Source: Clostridia bacterium
GTDB taxonomy: Bacteria; Bacillota; Peptococcia; DRI-13; SV3-B141
Length of the DNA stretch: 50,538 bases
Assembly (NCBI GenBank): GCA_018433015.1
Contig: JAHDSB010000083.1
Location: forward strand, 1 to 50,538
Reading direction: 5' to 3'
The position numbers and the translations under genes were made by a program. This document shows positions 24,900 through 35,068 of the stretch, one piece after another. The stretch's first letter is position 1. Each line of letters starts with the position of its first letter. The notes below the pieces were generated by a model. It had not been told where the DNA came from, did not search any database, and was given only the letters and a program-made list of their open reading frames with translations.

Positions 24900-26210
24900 T
24901 TGAACAAAAAGCATTTCGACTGTATAGTAGTAGGTGCCGGACCGGCTGGATCTACAGCGGCCTTAACTATTGCCCGGGAAAATATGTCAGTTCTTTTAAT
25001 AGAACGGGGCACCTCCCCAGGGGCAAAAAAGTTATTTGGAGGTTTGATTCATAGAAGTGCCGTAGATGAAATCATTCCCGGTTTTTGGGAAAGAGCTCCC
25101 GTGGAACGGGCCATTGTAACAGATGAATTATGGTTGTTGGATCAGACTTCAGCAGTGAAAATAGGTTTCACAGGCCTCAATTATGCTAAACCACCCTATA
25201 ATAAGTTTTCTGTTATTCGCTATAAGTGGGATAAGTGGCTGGCAGATGAAGCAGTTAGAGCAGGTGCTTTCTTGCTTAATAATACAGTGGTACGCCATTT
25301 AGTCACTGAACAAACAGGTTTAAAAGCAAAAAAATTTATAGGTGTTGAATTGGACAACGGTGAACAAGTTTATGCTAATATAATAATTTTGGCAGAAGGT
25401 GCTAATGCTGCTTTAACAGAAGAAGCCGGGTTAAGGAAACCTATTACTGCTAAAAACTTGAGTCTACATACTATGGAGCTATATTCACTACCCGCAAAAA
25501 AAATCGAAGAACGCTTCAACGTAGGACCTAATGAAGGTGCAGTGATAGGAGCTATTGGTTATCCCTTCGCAGGAGCTATTGGCAAAGTAGGAATTTGGCT
25601 CCAAAAAGATACTATCGCTTTGACAGTAGGGGCACTTTTAGACCAAATAGTAACGGGAAAACTCAATCCCTATCAATTAATAATACAAACAAAAAAACAT
25701 CCCCTAATCAACAGCTTATTAGCAGGATGTAAACTATTATCTTATGGAAGCCATACTATCCCTAAAGGAGGTTATGACACTCTTCCGCAACTTTTTTCTA
25801 ATGGAATTATGGTTGTGGGAGATGCGGCAGGATTTATTAGCGGACGTCGTGGAGCTGATCTTGCTATGCTCTCCGGAATGTATGCGGGGGAGACAGCAGC
25901 ACAAGCCCATGCCAAAGGGGATTATAGTACTAAAGTATTGAAAGCTTATTTAAATAAAATACAGGATAGTTTTTTTTATAAAGATATTAAAGCTAGCAAA
26001 GAATCCTCTGATTATTTTCATAACTATCAAGATGCTGATTTCTTAATCACAAAGACTGCAAATGAATTAGCATATGAATTTTTCCATGTAGGTTTAGAGA
26101 ACAAAAAAGAAAAAATGAAAAAAATGAAAAATATTGCTTTATCAATACAACCAGTTTTAAAAACTAGCGAAGACTTATACCAAGGTGTTCAACATTGGGG
26201 GTTTTTCTGA
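24900..26210 (+). CDS. fixC: FAD-dependent oxidoreductase FixC (ETF:quinone oxidoreductase-like)
   Basis: Flavoprotein of 436 residues. The N-terminal dinucleotide motif is CIVVGAGPAGSTAALTIA and a second FAD motif is GIMVVGDAAGFISGRRGADLA. This is the FixC / ETF-QO family. It takes electrons from electron-transfer flavoprotein and, with a FixX ferredoxin, passes them to the quinone pool or to a bifurcating partner. The start is TTG, with GGGGGA upstream. Its stop overlaps the fixX ATG (TGATG). No fixA/fixB (etfBA) genes are adjacent, so the ETF partner must be elsewhere. It fits disposal of electrons from acyl-CoA oxidation. Confidence 0.9.
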   Translation: MNKKHFDCIVVGAGPAGSTAALTIARENMSVLLIERGTSPGAKKLFGGLIHRSAVDEIIPGFWERAPVERAIVTDELWLLDQTSAVKIGFTGLNYAKPPYNKFSVIRYKWDKWLADEAVRAGAFLLNNTVVRHLVTEQTGLKAKKFIGVELDNGEQVYANIIILAEGANAALTEEAGLRKPITAKNLSLHTMELYSLPAKKIEERFNVGPNEGAVIGAIGYPFAGAIGKVGIWLQKDTIALTVGALLDQIVTGKLNPYQLIIQTKKHPLINSLLAGCKLLSYGSHTIPKGGYDTLPQLFSNGIMVVGDAAGFISGRRGADLAMLSGMYAGETAAQAHAKGDYSTKVLKAYLNKIQDSFFYKDIKASKESSDYFHNYQDADFLITKTANELAYEFFHVGLENKKEKMKKMKNIALSIQPVLKTSEDLYQGVQHWGFF

Positions 26211-26479
26211 TGGAAGATTTGGCCCGAGTTTTAAAACATGTTGATATAAAAGTAGCCACTGATAGCCATATTTACCTTAAAGACCCTGATATATGTAAAG
26301 ATTGCGCAGAAAAGCCCTGTACTTTATTTTGTCCCACTGGGGTATTTTATTGGGACAAACATTTAAACATCACTTATGAACACTGTATTGAATGTGGAGC
26401 GTGTCCTTTTGGATGTCCCTTTAATAATATTATTTGGACTTATCCCCCGGGGGGCTACGGCGTAGAATATCATAGCTAA
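26210..26479 (+). CDS. fixX: FixX-like ferredoxin
   Basis: Ferredoxin-like protein of 89 residues. It has cysteine motifs C-KD-C-AEKP-C-TLF-C-PTG and C-IE-C-GA-C-PFG-C, and the FixX-specific start LARVLKHVDIK and end NIIWTYPPGGYGVEY. It is the Fe-S partner of FixC in the membrane-bound ETF:quinone branch. The ATG at 26210 overlaps the fixC stop, with a G-rich stretch (GGGGG) upstream; a TTG 15 nt earlier is less likely. A weak ATTATTCCT/AGGAATAA hairpin follows (26483-26524) without a clear T-run. Confidence 0.9.
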   Translation: MEDLARVLKHVDIKVATDSHIYLKDPDICKDCAEKPCTLFCPTGVFYWDKHLNITYEHCIECGACPFGCPFNNIIWTYPPGGYGVEYHS

Positions 26480-26585
26480 ATATTATTCCTAGTAGCATAG
26501 AAAATTTACAGCTCAGGAATAACAAGGTCTCCCCATATATCTTATGATTCCTACGTAGACACTTTTTTATATGTTCAGCAACTGT

Positions 26586-27935
26586 CTATATGCTAAGCTG
26601 CATTAATTCTCTTTTTATTCTAATGGCCAACACAATGGTAACTATTGTTGAAATTATATCTGCAACTGGTTGGGAATATATTACTCCATCCAATTGAAAA
26701 TACATAGGAAGCAGCAATATTACAGGGATTAAGAATAAGCCCTGACGACCGATATTTAGTACTCCTCCCCATAGTGCTTTTCCTATTGACAAATACAAGG
26801 TAGCATAGGCAAACTGAAAGCCAAAGGTAAAAAACATAATAGTATTAACTTTTAAAGCTTTTTCCGCAATTACAATAACAGCTATATCTTTACTTAAAAT
26901 AGATACTATTGGATGAGCAAATAAGAAAACTACTAACGTCCAAAGTACACAGTAAATGGTTGTCCATTTGATACTAACTCGAGTTGCTTCTCTCAATCTG
27001 ATATAATTTTTTGCTCCATAATTAAAGCCAGCAAGGGGTTGAAACCCTTTCATAAATCCAAATACAACATTTGTCCCCAGCGTAATAATTCTAAGTACAA
27101 TTCCCATGGCTGCCACTGCTTCGTCGCCATAATAGCTAGCTGTTTTCGAAATAAGGCTCATAGAAAATCCCGTAAGGAACTGCAATAACATCATAGAGAT
27201 ACCAATTTTAATTATTTGGGAATATGTATCTAATCGGGGCTTAAAGTTAAATAATCGAAAATTTATGTAACTATTTTTCCCATAGAAAAACCGAATGTAT
27301 ATTAAAGATGTAATAATCTGTGATATGAGCGTAGCAATAGCAGCTCCCTTAACTCCGTTGTTTAAAGAATAGATTAATATAGGATCTAATATCATGTTCA
27401 ATACAGCACCGCTTATCATGGCCTTTAAAGTAATATTACTTGCTCCTTGTGCAACAGCAAGATTTCCTGCAGTAACATTTCCTGTGCTAAATAACATACT
27501 AATAACAAAAATAAAGCCATACGTTTTAGCATAAGGTAAAATAGTATTCGTAGCACCCATACTTTTTAAAATTGGTACAAGAAATACTAAAACAATAATG
27601 ACTAAGAGTATCCCTATTATCAAACTAGAGTATAAAGATGTAGCTGCTACTTCATTTGCTTTTTTATTTTCTTTTGCTCCTAACAGTCTAGAAATATAGG
27701 ATGCACCCCCTATACCAAAGGTTAATCCAATTCCAGAAAAGTATAAGGATAAGGGAAAAGCTACTGAAACTGCAGCTACTTGCTGGGTGCCTAACCCTGC
27801 TACAAAATAAGTATCAACTACATTATAAAGAGCCATCACCAACATACTAACTACCATGGGTATTCCTAGTTTAAATAATGCTTTTGTTACATTTTCTTCT
27901 CTCATCAAAGTTATTTTTTCATTTTGTTTTTGCAT
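26586..27935 (-). CDS. MATE family efflux transporter
   Basis: Twelve-helix multidrug and toxin extrusion protein of about 449 residues. It begins ALFKLGIPMVVSMLVMALYNVVDTYFV and has GAKENKKANEVAATSL and GFMKGFQPLAGFNYGAKNY, the DinF/NorM-type repeat signature. The start at 27935 (ATG) is chosen because GAAGGAG lies about 8 nt upstream; a TTG further out overlaps that site. It is divergent from the AraC-type gene, which probably regulates it. It exports cationic drugs or metabolites using Na+ or H+; substrate unknown. Confidence 0.92.
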   Translation of the reverse strand: MQKQNEKITLMREENVTKALFKLGIPMVVSMLVMALYNVVDTYFVAGLGTQQVAAVSVAFPLSLYFSGIGLTFGIGGASYISRLLGAKENKKANEVAATSLYSSLIIGILLVIIVLVFLVPILKSMGATNTILPYAKTYGFIFVISMLFSTGNVTAGNLAVAQGASNITLKAMISGAVLNMILDPILIYSLNNGVKGAAIATLISQIITSLIYIRFFYGKNSYINFRLFNFKPRLDTYSQIIKIGISMMLLQFLTGFSMSLISKTASYYGDEAVAAMGIVLRIITLGTNVVFGFMKGFQPLAGFNYGAKNYIRLREATRVSIKWTTIYCVLWTLVVFLFAHPIVSILSKDIAVIVIAEKALKVNTIMFFTFGFQFAYATLYLSIGKALWGGVLNIGRQGLFLIPVILLLPMYFQLDGVIYSQPVADIISTIVTIVLAIRIKRELMQLSI

Positions 27936-28119
27936 TTTATTTTTCTCCTTCAATCGTATTAAGAAACCTTCAATTATTTTTTCATTATACTCTGATATTA
28001 AAAAACATCTACCCTACTGCTATTTTGTTTGTTTGTTTTTAGAAATCCCTACATCCCTAGTACTACCAAGCATTACAGAAGCATATTAATTTGTTTTTTT
28101 GTAATATCGTGATAATAAT

Positions 28120-28147
28120 TTGCTCTATTCCATTTATTTTTTATAAT
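28120..28147 (+). promoter_or_regulatory. sigma-A-type promoter of the araC gene
   Basis: TTGCTC and TATAAT are separated by 16 bp, 34 bp before the ATG. The -10 is perfect, the -35 weak. The rest of the 246-bp divergent intergenic region (27936-28181) is AT-rich, with no operator I could define. Confidence 0.5.
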
Positions 28148-28181
28148 AAAATGATGACAGTATCAAAAAAGAGGTGATTCC

Positions 28182-29159
28182 ATGACTCAATCCATTATTG
28201 AATACTTTCGCAAAGCTCCAGAACAATTTCATTTTGTGTTTATACCAGAACTCTCTAAAGCTAAAGATAGATATTATAAAATGGTTTCAACCTATGGCGA
28301 GGGTAACTTTCGTATTCTCGATTTAAATAGCATGTTTCTGATACTCATTGCCAGTTTTATTCCCAAACAATCCTTTGTAAAAATTTCTAATATTCAGCAA
28401 GACTATATAGAGATTAGTCAATTTGAAACAAACACCAGTACATTTAAAGTAGGGGCACAGAAAATACAAAATGTGGGACAAGGCATTTGTTGTTATATAA
28501 ACACTAATAAAGTAGTACAAGTATATTGTGAAGCAGAAAAGCTCACTAAATTTACAAAAATAATTATTACAAAAGATTATTTTGATTCTTTCCTCAAAGC
28601 GCGTTACGGAGATAATTATGATAACTTTAAAGATGCTATGCAATTTGTATCGCCCGATCCAAATTCTCCAGAACTTAATTTTGTATTTCAACAAATTAGA
28701 GACTGTAAAGCACTTGGTAATTCACAACATCTTTATATGGAAAGTAAAGTTTTAGAAGTTCTTTCGCTAGTTACACATGATCTTAACCAATCTCAAAAAA
28801 GAACAAAACTTTCTGTTAAATTAGATAAAAAAGATAAACGATTATTAAGTAAGGTAACAACCTTTATGAAAAAAGATCTATCAGCATACCACTCTCTGGA
28901 AGATTTGGCGTTCGTTGCAAGCATGAGTAAAACCAGATTTCAAATGGCCTTTAAACAAGTCTATGGAACAACAACTTATCAGTATCTAAAAAAATTACGC
29001 ATGAACTACGCTTTAATACTCCTGCAAAATTCAGATTATAGTATACAAACGATTGCTAATAAAATTGGCTATAAGAACACCGGTCACTTTGCTGGTATTT
29101 TTAAATCCACTTATGGGATTACTCCTCAAAAATATCGAATAATTCACCATATACCCTAA
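28182..29159 (+). CDS. AraC family transcriptional regulator
   Basis: Regulator of 325 residues. The last 100 residues hold two helix-turn-helix motifs (LEDLAFVASMSKTRFQMAFKQ; IQTIANKIGYKNTGHFAGIFK) and the terminal GITPQKYR typical of AraC/XylS proteins. The N-terminal 220 residues form a sensor region without a recognised family, similar in layout to PchR-type regulators. GAGGTGA lies 6 nt before the ATG. It is divergent from the MATE exporter, a common arrangement for local control. Inducer unknown. Confidence 0.9.
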   Translation: MTQSIIEYFRKAPEQFHFVFIPELSKAKDRYYKMVSTYGEGNFRILDLNSMFLILIASFIPKQSFVKISNIQQDYIEISQFETNTSTFKVGAQKIQNVGQGICCYINTNKVVQVYCEAEKLTKFTKIIITKDYFDSFLKARYGDNYDNFKDAMQFVSPDPNSPELNFVFQQIRDCKALGNSQHLYMESKVLEVLSLVTHDLNQSQKRTKLSVKLDKKDKRLLSKVTTFMKKDLSAYHSLEDLAFVASMSKTRFQMAFKQVYGTTTYQYLKKLRMNYALILLQNSDYSIQTIANKIGYKNTGHFAGIFKSTYGITPQKYRIIHHIP

Positions 29160-29212
29160 GAAAAGAGAAGATCTTTTTGTAATTTAAATTGAATTTTTTA
29201 AACATAATAATT

Positions 29213-29265
29213 CAATCCTTTATAAAAAAAAATACAGCCATTCCCAATTACTAATAAAAGGATTG
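29213..29265. repeat. inverted repeat downstream of araC
   Basis: TCAATCCTTT..AT pairs with AT..AAAAGGATTGA across about 30 nt. No strong T-run follows, so a terminator role is weak. The rest of 29160-29365 is AT-rich and shows no gene. Confidence 0.4.
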
Positions 29266-29365
29266 ACCGTATCTATCTTTTATTATAGCTCGGCAAAACT
29301 GCCTCTTTTATTCAGCAAAGATTAGGCTGATATCATTATCCTTAACTAATTATTGACGGTGAAGC

Positions 29366-29399
29366 AAAAAAAATGGCAGGCTAATGCCCTGCCATTTTT
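29366..29399. terminator. bidirectional intrinsic terminator
   Basis: AAAATGGCAGG pairs with CCTGCCATTTTT across CTAATGC. T-rich tails occur on both strands (TTTTT on plus, TTTTTTTT on minus). It ends the ydjM-like gene and could also stop readthrough from araC. Confidence 0.88.
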
Positions 29400-29403
29400 G
29401 TGC

Positions 29404-30348
29404 TTATTCTTCTAAATATATTTTGTGAGTAAGATTAAAAGGTTGAAATATTGCTTCCTGAACTTGTAATTGCTCGTCCATTATTAGAGTACCACTATGC
29501 AGAAATCTATCTTTCACTCTATAACGTAAATCAACAAAGCGTCCCACAATTTTATCATTTTTCTTTTTATATTCTATGTGGTAAAAGGGTGTAAAATCAT
29601 GAAATACTCTACCTAGCAAGGTAGCATTAATAGCCTTAATAATCTCTCCCGTCATGCTATGCAGACGACGCGTAATTTTGAATTTTCTTCTTAATAAATC
29701 TACTGTTCCGACTATTTTCTTTCTTTTTGTTAAAACTATACAATCCCAGCGGAAAAAGTTATATTTGGAGGGAAGAATGTTAATTTTTGCCTCGGGAAAC
29801 CTTTTTAACAGTCGTACACTTACTAATCTATAAGCCCAGTTACGCATTAAGAAACGTACAAATAAATAAGTGCTAAACACTGTCAGCATTATCCATCCAT
29901 AGAGAGGATGAGGTTTGAACATTAACATAGTTAGACACAAACTAAACAATACGGGATCAAATAGCATTAACAGATTTGCTGCCCACTTTTTTCGGCTGAA
30001 GGGCCAAAGAATTTTTACCCCATAAGAATTCAATAAATCCAACATACTATGGGATAGTGTTCCTATAAAAGCCCACAAAGCTAAAGTGCCAACACCATAC
30101 TGAGGGTAAATAATACTTAATATTACTCCTAAAGTAACGGCAATAAGACCCAGTCCAGGTAAGGAATGGGAAAAACCTCGGTGCTGCTTTAAATAAGAAA
30201 ATTCACCCCATAATCTCGTTACTATATCAAAATCCGGGGCCACAGCCCCTAATGTTGTTGCAACCACAATTCCATTGTTTATAGTAAGGGGTTCGGCCCC
30301 TAAACTACCAAGTACTAGACCTACCGCAGCATGCGTTATTGGATCCAT
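29404..30348 (-). CDS. YdjM-like membrane-bound metal-dependent hydrolase (DUF457)
   Basis: Protein of 314 residues. It starts MDPITHAAVGLVLGS, then DFDIVTRLWG and QHRGFSHSLPGL, the His/Asp signature of the YdjM/DUF457 family, with five or so membrane helices in residues 1-165. The C-terminal 150 residues are soluble and basic, an extension beyond the core. GGAGGGG lies close to the ATG. These proteins are predicted zinc hydrolases, and E. coli YdjM is SOS-regulated; biochemical activity is unknown. It lies 98 bp after obg on the same strand. Confidence 0.82.
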   Translation of the reverse strand: MDPITHAAVGLVLGSLGAEPLTINNGIVVATTLGAVAPDFDIVTRLWGEFSYLKQHRGFSHSLPGLGLIAVTLGVILSIIYPQYGVGTLALWAFIGTLSHSMLDLLNSYGVKILWPFSRKKWAANLLMLFDPVLFSLCLTMLMFKPHPLYGWIMLTVFSTYLFVRFLMRNWAYRLVSVRLLKRFPEAKINILPSKYNFFRWDCIVLTKRKKIVGTVDLLRRKFKITRRLHSMTGEIIKAINATLLGRVFHDFTPFYHIEYKKKNDKIVGRFVDLRYRVKDRFLHSGTLIMDEQLQVQEAIFQPFNLTHKIYLEE

Positions 30349-30446
30349 GGCTTCCCCTCCTCTAATCCCCGTTTAAATTAATGTCACTTTTCCATTATAT
30401 CACCTGGGAGGGAAAAAAAGGTTGGTACTTCTTAGCAGAAAGGTTA

Positions 30447-31754
<1,308 letters not shown>

Positions 31755-31792
31755 TCAAACTTAAAATATCTTATACACTTTCCATTATAACT

Positions 31793-32350
31793 CTATTTCT
31801 TTAAACCTATACAAATACTGCATTCTTCTTGAGCTTGTTCTTTAAATGATAATAAGAAGTTACCCTCTTGCATATTTATCTTATTGACTGATTCCTCTAT
31901 TATAAAGATAATCTCCTTAACATTTCCTTTTATATGTAATTCTACCTTGTTTTCATCTTGGTCTTTTTTTATTTTTATACAGCATTTTATTATGTTATTA
32001 ATAAAATGTATTTTTAGATAATCTAATAACTCTAGCAAAAGTCCTGTTATTTCTTTATCATAAGCTTGCCAACTATCAAGATTTTCTTCCAAGGAGAAAC
32101 TTAATAAATCAACTTTTTCTGCATTAATAATAATATATGATGACAATAAAAATCCTTGTAAGTACGGTAATTTTAGCTTTGCTAACCTGCTACATTCCTG
32201 CAGAGGCTTTACAGCTTTCACAATATACTCCTGAGCTTTCTCAGGTTTACCTAATTGTAAATAGCCCTTTATTATTTGCAGTTCATTCAGAAAATCATGA
32301 CGCTGCAAACTGTGAGCTTCTAATAATCCAGCGACTACTTTATCTTCCAT
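31793..32350 (-). CDS. spo0B: Spo0B-like sporulation phosphotransferase
   Basis: Protein of 185 residues. The N-terminal helical hairpin EAHSLQRHDFLNELQIIKGYLQLGKPEKA matches the Spo0B alpha-helical domain, with phospho-acceptor candidate His18. The C-terminal part resembles a degenerate histidine-kinase ATPase domain with no nucleotide-binding motifs, as in Bacillus Spo0B. Spo0B passes phosphate from Spo0F to Spo0A. Its place between rpmA and obg is exactly the Bacillus gene order. GGTGGTGAG precedes the ATG. Most clostridia lack a Spo0F-Spo0B relay, so the real partner is uncertain. Confidence 0.82.
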   Translation of the reverse strand: MEDKVVAGLLEAHSLQRHDFLNELQIIKGYLQLGKPEKAQEYIVKAVKPLQECSRLAKLKLPYLQGFLLSSYIIINAEKVDLLSFSLEENLDSWQAYDKEITGLLLELLDYLKIHFINNIIKCCIKIKKDQDENKVELHIKGNVKEIIFIIEESVNKINMQEGNFLLSFKEQAQEECSICIGLKK

Positions 32351-32396
32351 CTCTCACCACCCCTTTAAATTAGGGTTGTAAAATAATCATTAAAGT

Positions 32397-32428
32397 AATA
32401 AAAAGTCCCGGTCCATAAACCGGGACTT
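32397..32428 (-). terminator. intrinsic terminator after rpmA
   Basis: On the minus strand AAGTCCCGGT pairs with ACCGGGACTT across a 6-nt loop and is followed by TTTATTAC. It separates the ribosomal-protein unit from spo0B-obg. Confidence 0.88.
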
Positions 32429-32432
32429 CAGC

Positions 32433-32723
32433 TTATCTTGCTGCTTCGCAATAAATACTAACTTGTTTTTTATCTTTGCCTTTTCTCTCGAATTTAACAT
32501 AACCATTAATCAAAGCAAATAATGTATCATCTTTACCAATGCCTACGTTTTCTCCCGGATGAATCTTAGTACCTCTTTGTCTAACCAGGATATTTCCAGC
32601 ATTAACCAATTGACCATCGTAACGCTTTACTCCTAATCGTTTTGCATGGCTATCACGTCCGTTACGAGAACTACCAACACCCTTTTTGTGAGCAAACAGT
32701 TGTAGGTTTAGTTTGAACAGCAT
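32433..32723 (-). CDS. rpmA: 50S ribosomal protein L27
   Basis: Ribosomal protein of 96 residues. The N-terminus [20 protein letters not shown] contains the Firmicutes extension with the cleavage motif LQLF before AHKKG, which must be removed by the Prp protease for L27 to enter the peptidyl-transferase centre. The gene overlaps the end of prp by 16 nt, consistent with translational coupling. Confidence 0.98.
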   Translation of the reverse strand: MLFKLNLQLFAHKKGVGSSRNGRDSHAKRLGVKRYDGQLVNAGNILVRQRGTKIHPGENVGIGKDDTLFALINGYVKFERKGKDKKQVSIYCEAAR

Positions 32724-33085
32724 TCAGTCCACCTCCTCTTTCTGACTTGTAGATACTGTCCATATGATTCTTCCATACTGCGAAGTCCAAGCTCCATTGT
32801 ATGAATAATTATCTGAGATTTTTCCAGTTCTATTGAATCTAATCCTTCCGCCAGCCAGCACTCCAAGAATCCATCATCTTCTATCGTCCAGGTAAATTTT
32901 CCACTTAAATAAGCGTCCAATCCCAATAGCGCTGTCTGGGAAAGAATCGATACAGCAGCACAAACAATATCTTGGCCTGCTTCAGCCATACCGGCATGCC
33001 CTTTAATGACAAAACCTTTGATAACTGTTGTTTCATCTAAAACTGAGGGCATAGCTTGTTGATAAAAAATATCAGCGTAAATCAT
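32708..33085 (-). CDS. prp: ribosomal-processing cysteine protease Prp
   Basis: Protease of 125 residues that trims the N-terminal extension of L27. Catalytic His30 (IKGHAGMAE) and Cys42 ([14 protein letters not shown]) are 12 residues apart, as in characterised Prp. The start overlaps the rplU stop by 4 nt (ATGA) and the end overlaps rpmA. The adjoining L27 carries the matching cleavage motif, so enzyme and substrate are encoded together. The N-terminal strand is a little longer than usual. Confidence 0.95.
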   Translation of the reverse strand: MIYADIFYQQAMPSVLDETTVIKGFVIKGHAGMAEAGQDIVCAAVSILSQTALLGLDAYLSGKFTWTIEDDGFLECWLAEGLDSIELEKSQIIIHTMELGLRSMEESYGQYLQVRKRRWTECCSN

Positions 33086-33396
33086 TGTGCTACTATTTGT
33101 TCAACAACTACCTTTGTATAAGGCTGGCGATGACCCATTTTTTTGCGATATTTTTTCTTAGGCTTATACTTGAATACAATGATTTTCTTACCCTTACCTT
33201 GTTCCATTGCCTTTAATACTACTTTAGCACCGGAAACAAAAGGTTTTCCCCAGGCAGCTTTCTCATCGTTTACAACAGCTAAAACCTTATCGATCTCTAC
33301 AGTTTCGCCTTCGGTCACATCTAACTTTTCTACGTTAAGAATGTCACCTTCTTGGACTTTATACTGTTTTCCACCTGTTTCAATAATAGCATACAT
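33082..33396 (-). CDS. rplU: 50S ribosomal protein L21
   Basis: Ribosomal protein of 104 residues beginning [18 protein letters not shown], with the basic motif [17 protein letters not shown] near the C-terminus that contacts 23S rRNA. It is the first gene of the rplU-prp-rpmA unit, behind a strong promoter and a leader of about 106 nt. GGGAGGTG lies upstream of the ATG, with slightly long spacing. Confidence 0.98.
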   Translation of the reverse strand: MYAIIETGGKQYKVQEGDILNVEKLDVTEGETVEIDKVLAVVNDEKAAWGKPFVSGAKVVLKAMEQGKGKKIIVFKYKPKKKYRKKMGHRQPYTKVVVEQIVAQ

Positions 33397-33503
33397 CTTC
33401 GTTTAACACCTCCCGACCTAGACTCGCCATTATTCGGTATACGAAGATAATCGTAATTTAATAACCTTAAATGAGCGGTTTGGCAGGCACACATCGCCTA
33501 CGG
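33397..33503 (-). ncRNA. L21 leader (5' UTR of rplU)
   Basis: The transcribed leader between the promoter and rplU contains a GTAGGC/GCCTGC stem (about 33484-33502) and a segment ATAATGGCGAGTCTAGGTCG just before GGGAGGTG. Position, length and the closing segment resemble the L21 leader described upstream of rplU in Firmicutes, thought to let L21 control its own synthesis. Assignment is from memory of the family, not an alignment. Confidence 0.55.
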
Positions 33504-33509
33504 TAAAAA

Positions 33510-33538
33510 ATTTTATCATGACCACTTACCTCTGTCAA
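33510..33538 (-). promoter_or_regulatory. sigma-A promoter of rplU-prp-rpmA
   Basis: On the minus strand TTGACA and TAAAAT are separated by exactly 17 bp. This is the best vegetative promoter in the window; the start point would be near 33503. Confidence 0.85.
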
Positions 33539-33564
33539 GGTACTTAGCCAATCTTGTATTTATT

Positions 33565-35043
33565 TCAAGTATATAAGGGCGTTATATTATATTTATTTAT
33601 ATGCCAATCAGATCTTTCCTTAATAATAAGTCTAATATTAAAATTTTCCTCTAACTCCCGGCGCTTTTCGCCCTCTTCTCCCACTAAAAATTCTATTACT
33701 TGGGAATGAGCTTCTATCATAAAAACCTTTGCTGTTTTAAGTTTGACAGCTTCCAATAATTCTTTTCTCAAGGCCAAATAAATTGTGTCTTCAGATAGTA
33801 TACGACCTTTTCCTTCACAATATGGACAGGTTCTTTCCAGTGTACTGGTAAGAGACTGCCCCACCTTTTTCCTAGTCATTTCTACAAGACCCAAACTAGT
33901 GATGCCCAGGATATGGGTTTTTACTTTATCTTTTTTCAATTCCTCTTCCATAGCCTTAAGAACTTGCTCTTTATGCTCTTCTACATGCATATCTATAAAA
34001 TCAATAATTATAATACCACCAATATTTCTTAACCTTAACTGGCGTATTATTTCGCGAGCAGCCTCTCTGTTAGTCTTAAATACTGTATCGGCTAAATCTG
34101 TGCTTCCCACAAATTTTCCTGTATTAACATCAATAGCAGTCAAGGCTTCTGTCTGGTCAATAATGATGTAACCTCCACTTTTGAGCCAAACCTTTCTTTT
34201 TAAAGCCCGTTCTAATTCCTGATCTACGGCGTATCTTGCTAAAAGATTTTGTGTATCGGAAAGTACAACTCTGCTTTTCAATTCTGGTTCACTAACATCT
34301 AAAAACTCAATAATCTGTTCCAAGATAGTACGTGAATTGACACTTAATTTCTTAACGTCTTCATTAAATACATCTCGTAAAGTACGCTGAACTAACTCCA
34401 GATCCCTATGAATTAAAGTGGCTCCTGCCTTTCTGTTTCCCCTCTGTTGTATCCGCTCCCATATTTTTAACAGGCTATTAATATCCTGCTGGAGCTCTTC
34501 TTTTTGCACCCCTTCCGCTACTGTCCTCACAATGACACCCATATGATCAGGTCTTATCTCTTCTGCAATAGTTCTTAAACGCTCCCGTTCTTCTTCATCT
34601 TCAATTCTACGTGATATTCCAATATAATCGGCGGTCGGCATTAATACCAACATTCTTCCCGGTAAAGTAATTTGGGTTGTTACCCTGGCTCCCTTTGTAC
34701 CCACCGGTTCCTTTTCAATCTGTACAATTATTTCCTGTCCTACCTTAACAACATCACAGATATTAGGACGAGTTCCTTCTTTATTCTCCGAATTGTCATA
34801 TCCTAATAAAGTATTAGCTAAAGCATCCTCCACATAGAGAAAAGAGTTTTTTTCCAGTCCGATATCAACAAATGCTGCCTGCATTCCCGGCAGTACATTA
34901 CGTACAATTCCCTTATAAATATTACCTACTAATCTCGAATTAGGGGCCCTTTCAAGATATATCTCAACTAGCTGTCCATCTTCTAATACAGCTACTTTCG
35001 TCTCTTCATCATCAATTTGGACTAGAATTTCTTTAAACATCAC
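33565..35043 (-). CDS. rng: ribonuclease E/G family protein (RNase G)
   Basis: Endoribonuclease of 492 residues. The S1 domain near the N-terminus (RLVGNIYKGIVRNVLPGMQAAFVDIG) is followed by the RNase-H-like and DNase-I-like parts, with YIIIDQTEALTAIDVNTGKF and GGIIIIDFIDM holding the catalytic aspartates. CPYCEGKGRI is the zinc-link CPxCxGxG motif. The C-terminal degradosome extension of RNase E is absent, so RNase G is the better name. GTG at 35043 and ATG at 35040 are both possible starts; GGGAG lies 7 or 10 nt upstream. It follows the TIGR03936 gene by 25 bp. Confidence 0.93.
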   Translation of the reverse strand: MMFKEILVQIDDEETKVAVLEDGQLVEIYLERAPNSRLVGNIYKGIVRNVLPGMQAAFVDIGLEKNSFLYVEDALANTLLGYDNSENKEGTRPNICDVVKVGQEIIVQIEKEPVGTKGARVTTQITLPGRMLVLMPTADYIGISRRIEDEEERERLRTIAEEIRPDHMGVIVRTVAEGVQKEELQQDINSLLKIWERIQQRGNRKAGATLIHRDLELVQRTLRDVFNEDVKKLSVNSRTILEQIIEFLDVSEPELKSRVVLSDTQNLLARYAVDQELERALKRKVWLKSGGYIIIDQTEALTAIDVNTGKFVGSTDLADTVFKTNREAAREIIRQLRLRNIGGIIIIDFIDMHVEEHKEQVLKAMEEELKKDKVKTHILGITSLGLVEMTRKKVGQSLTSTLERTCPYCEGKGRILSEDTIYLALRKELLEAVKLKTAKVFMIEAHSQVIEFLVGEEGEKRRELEENFNIRLIIKERSDWHINKYNITPLYT

Positions 35044-35068
35044 CTTCCCACTCCCTTACAGTGCCGTC

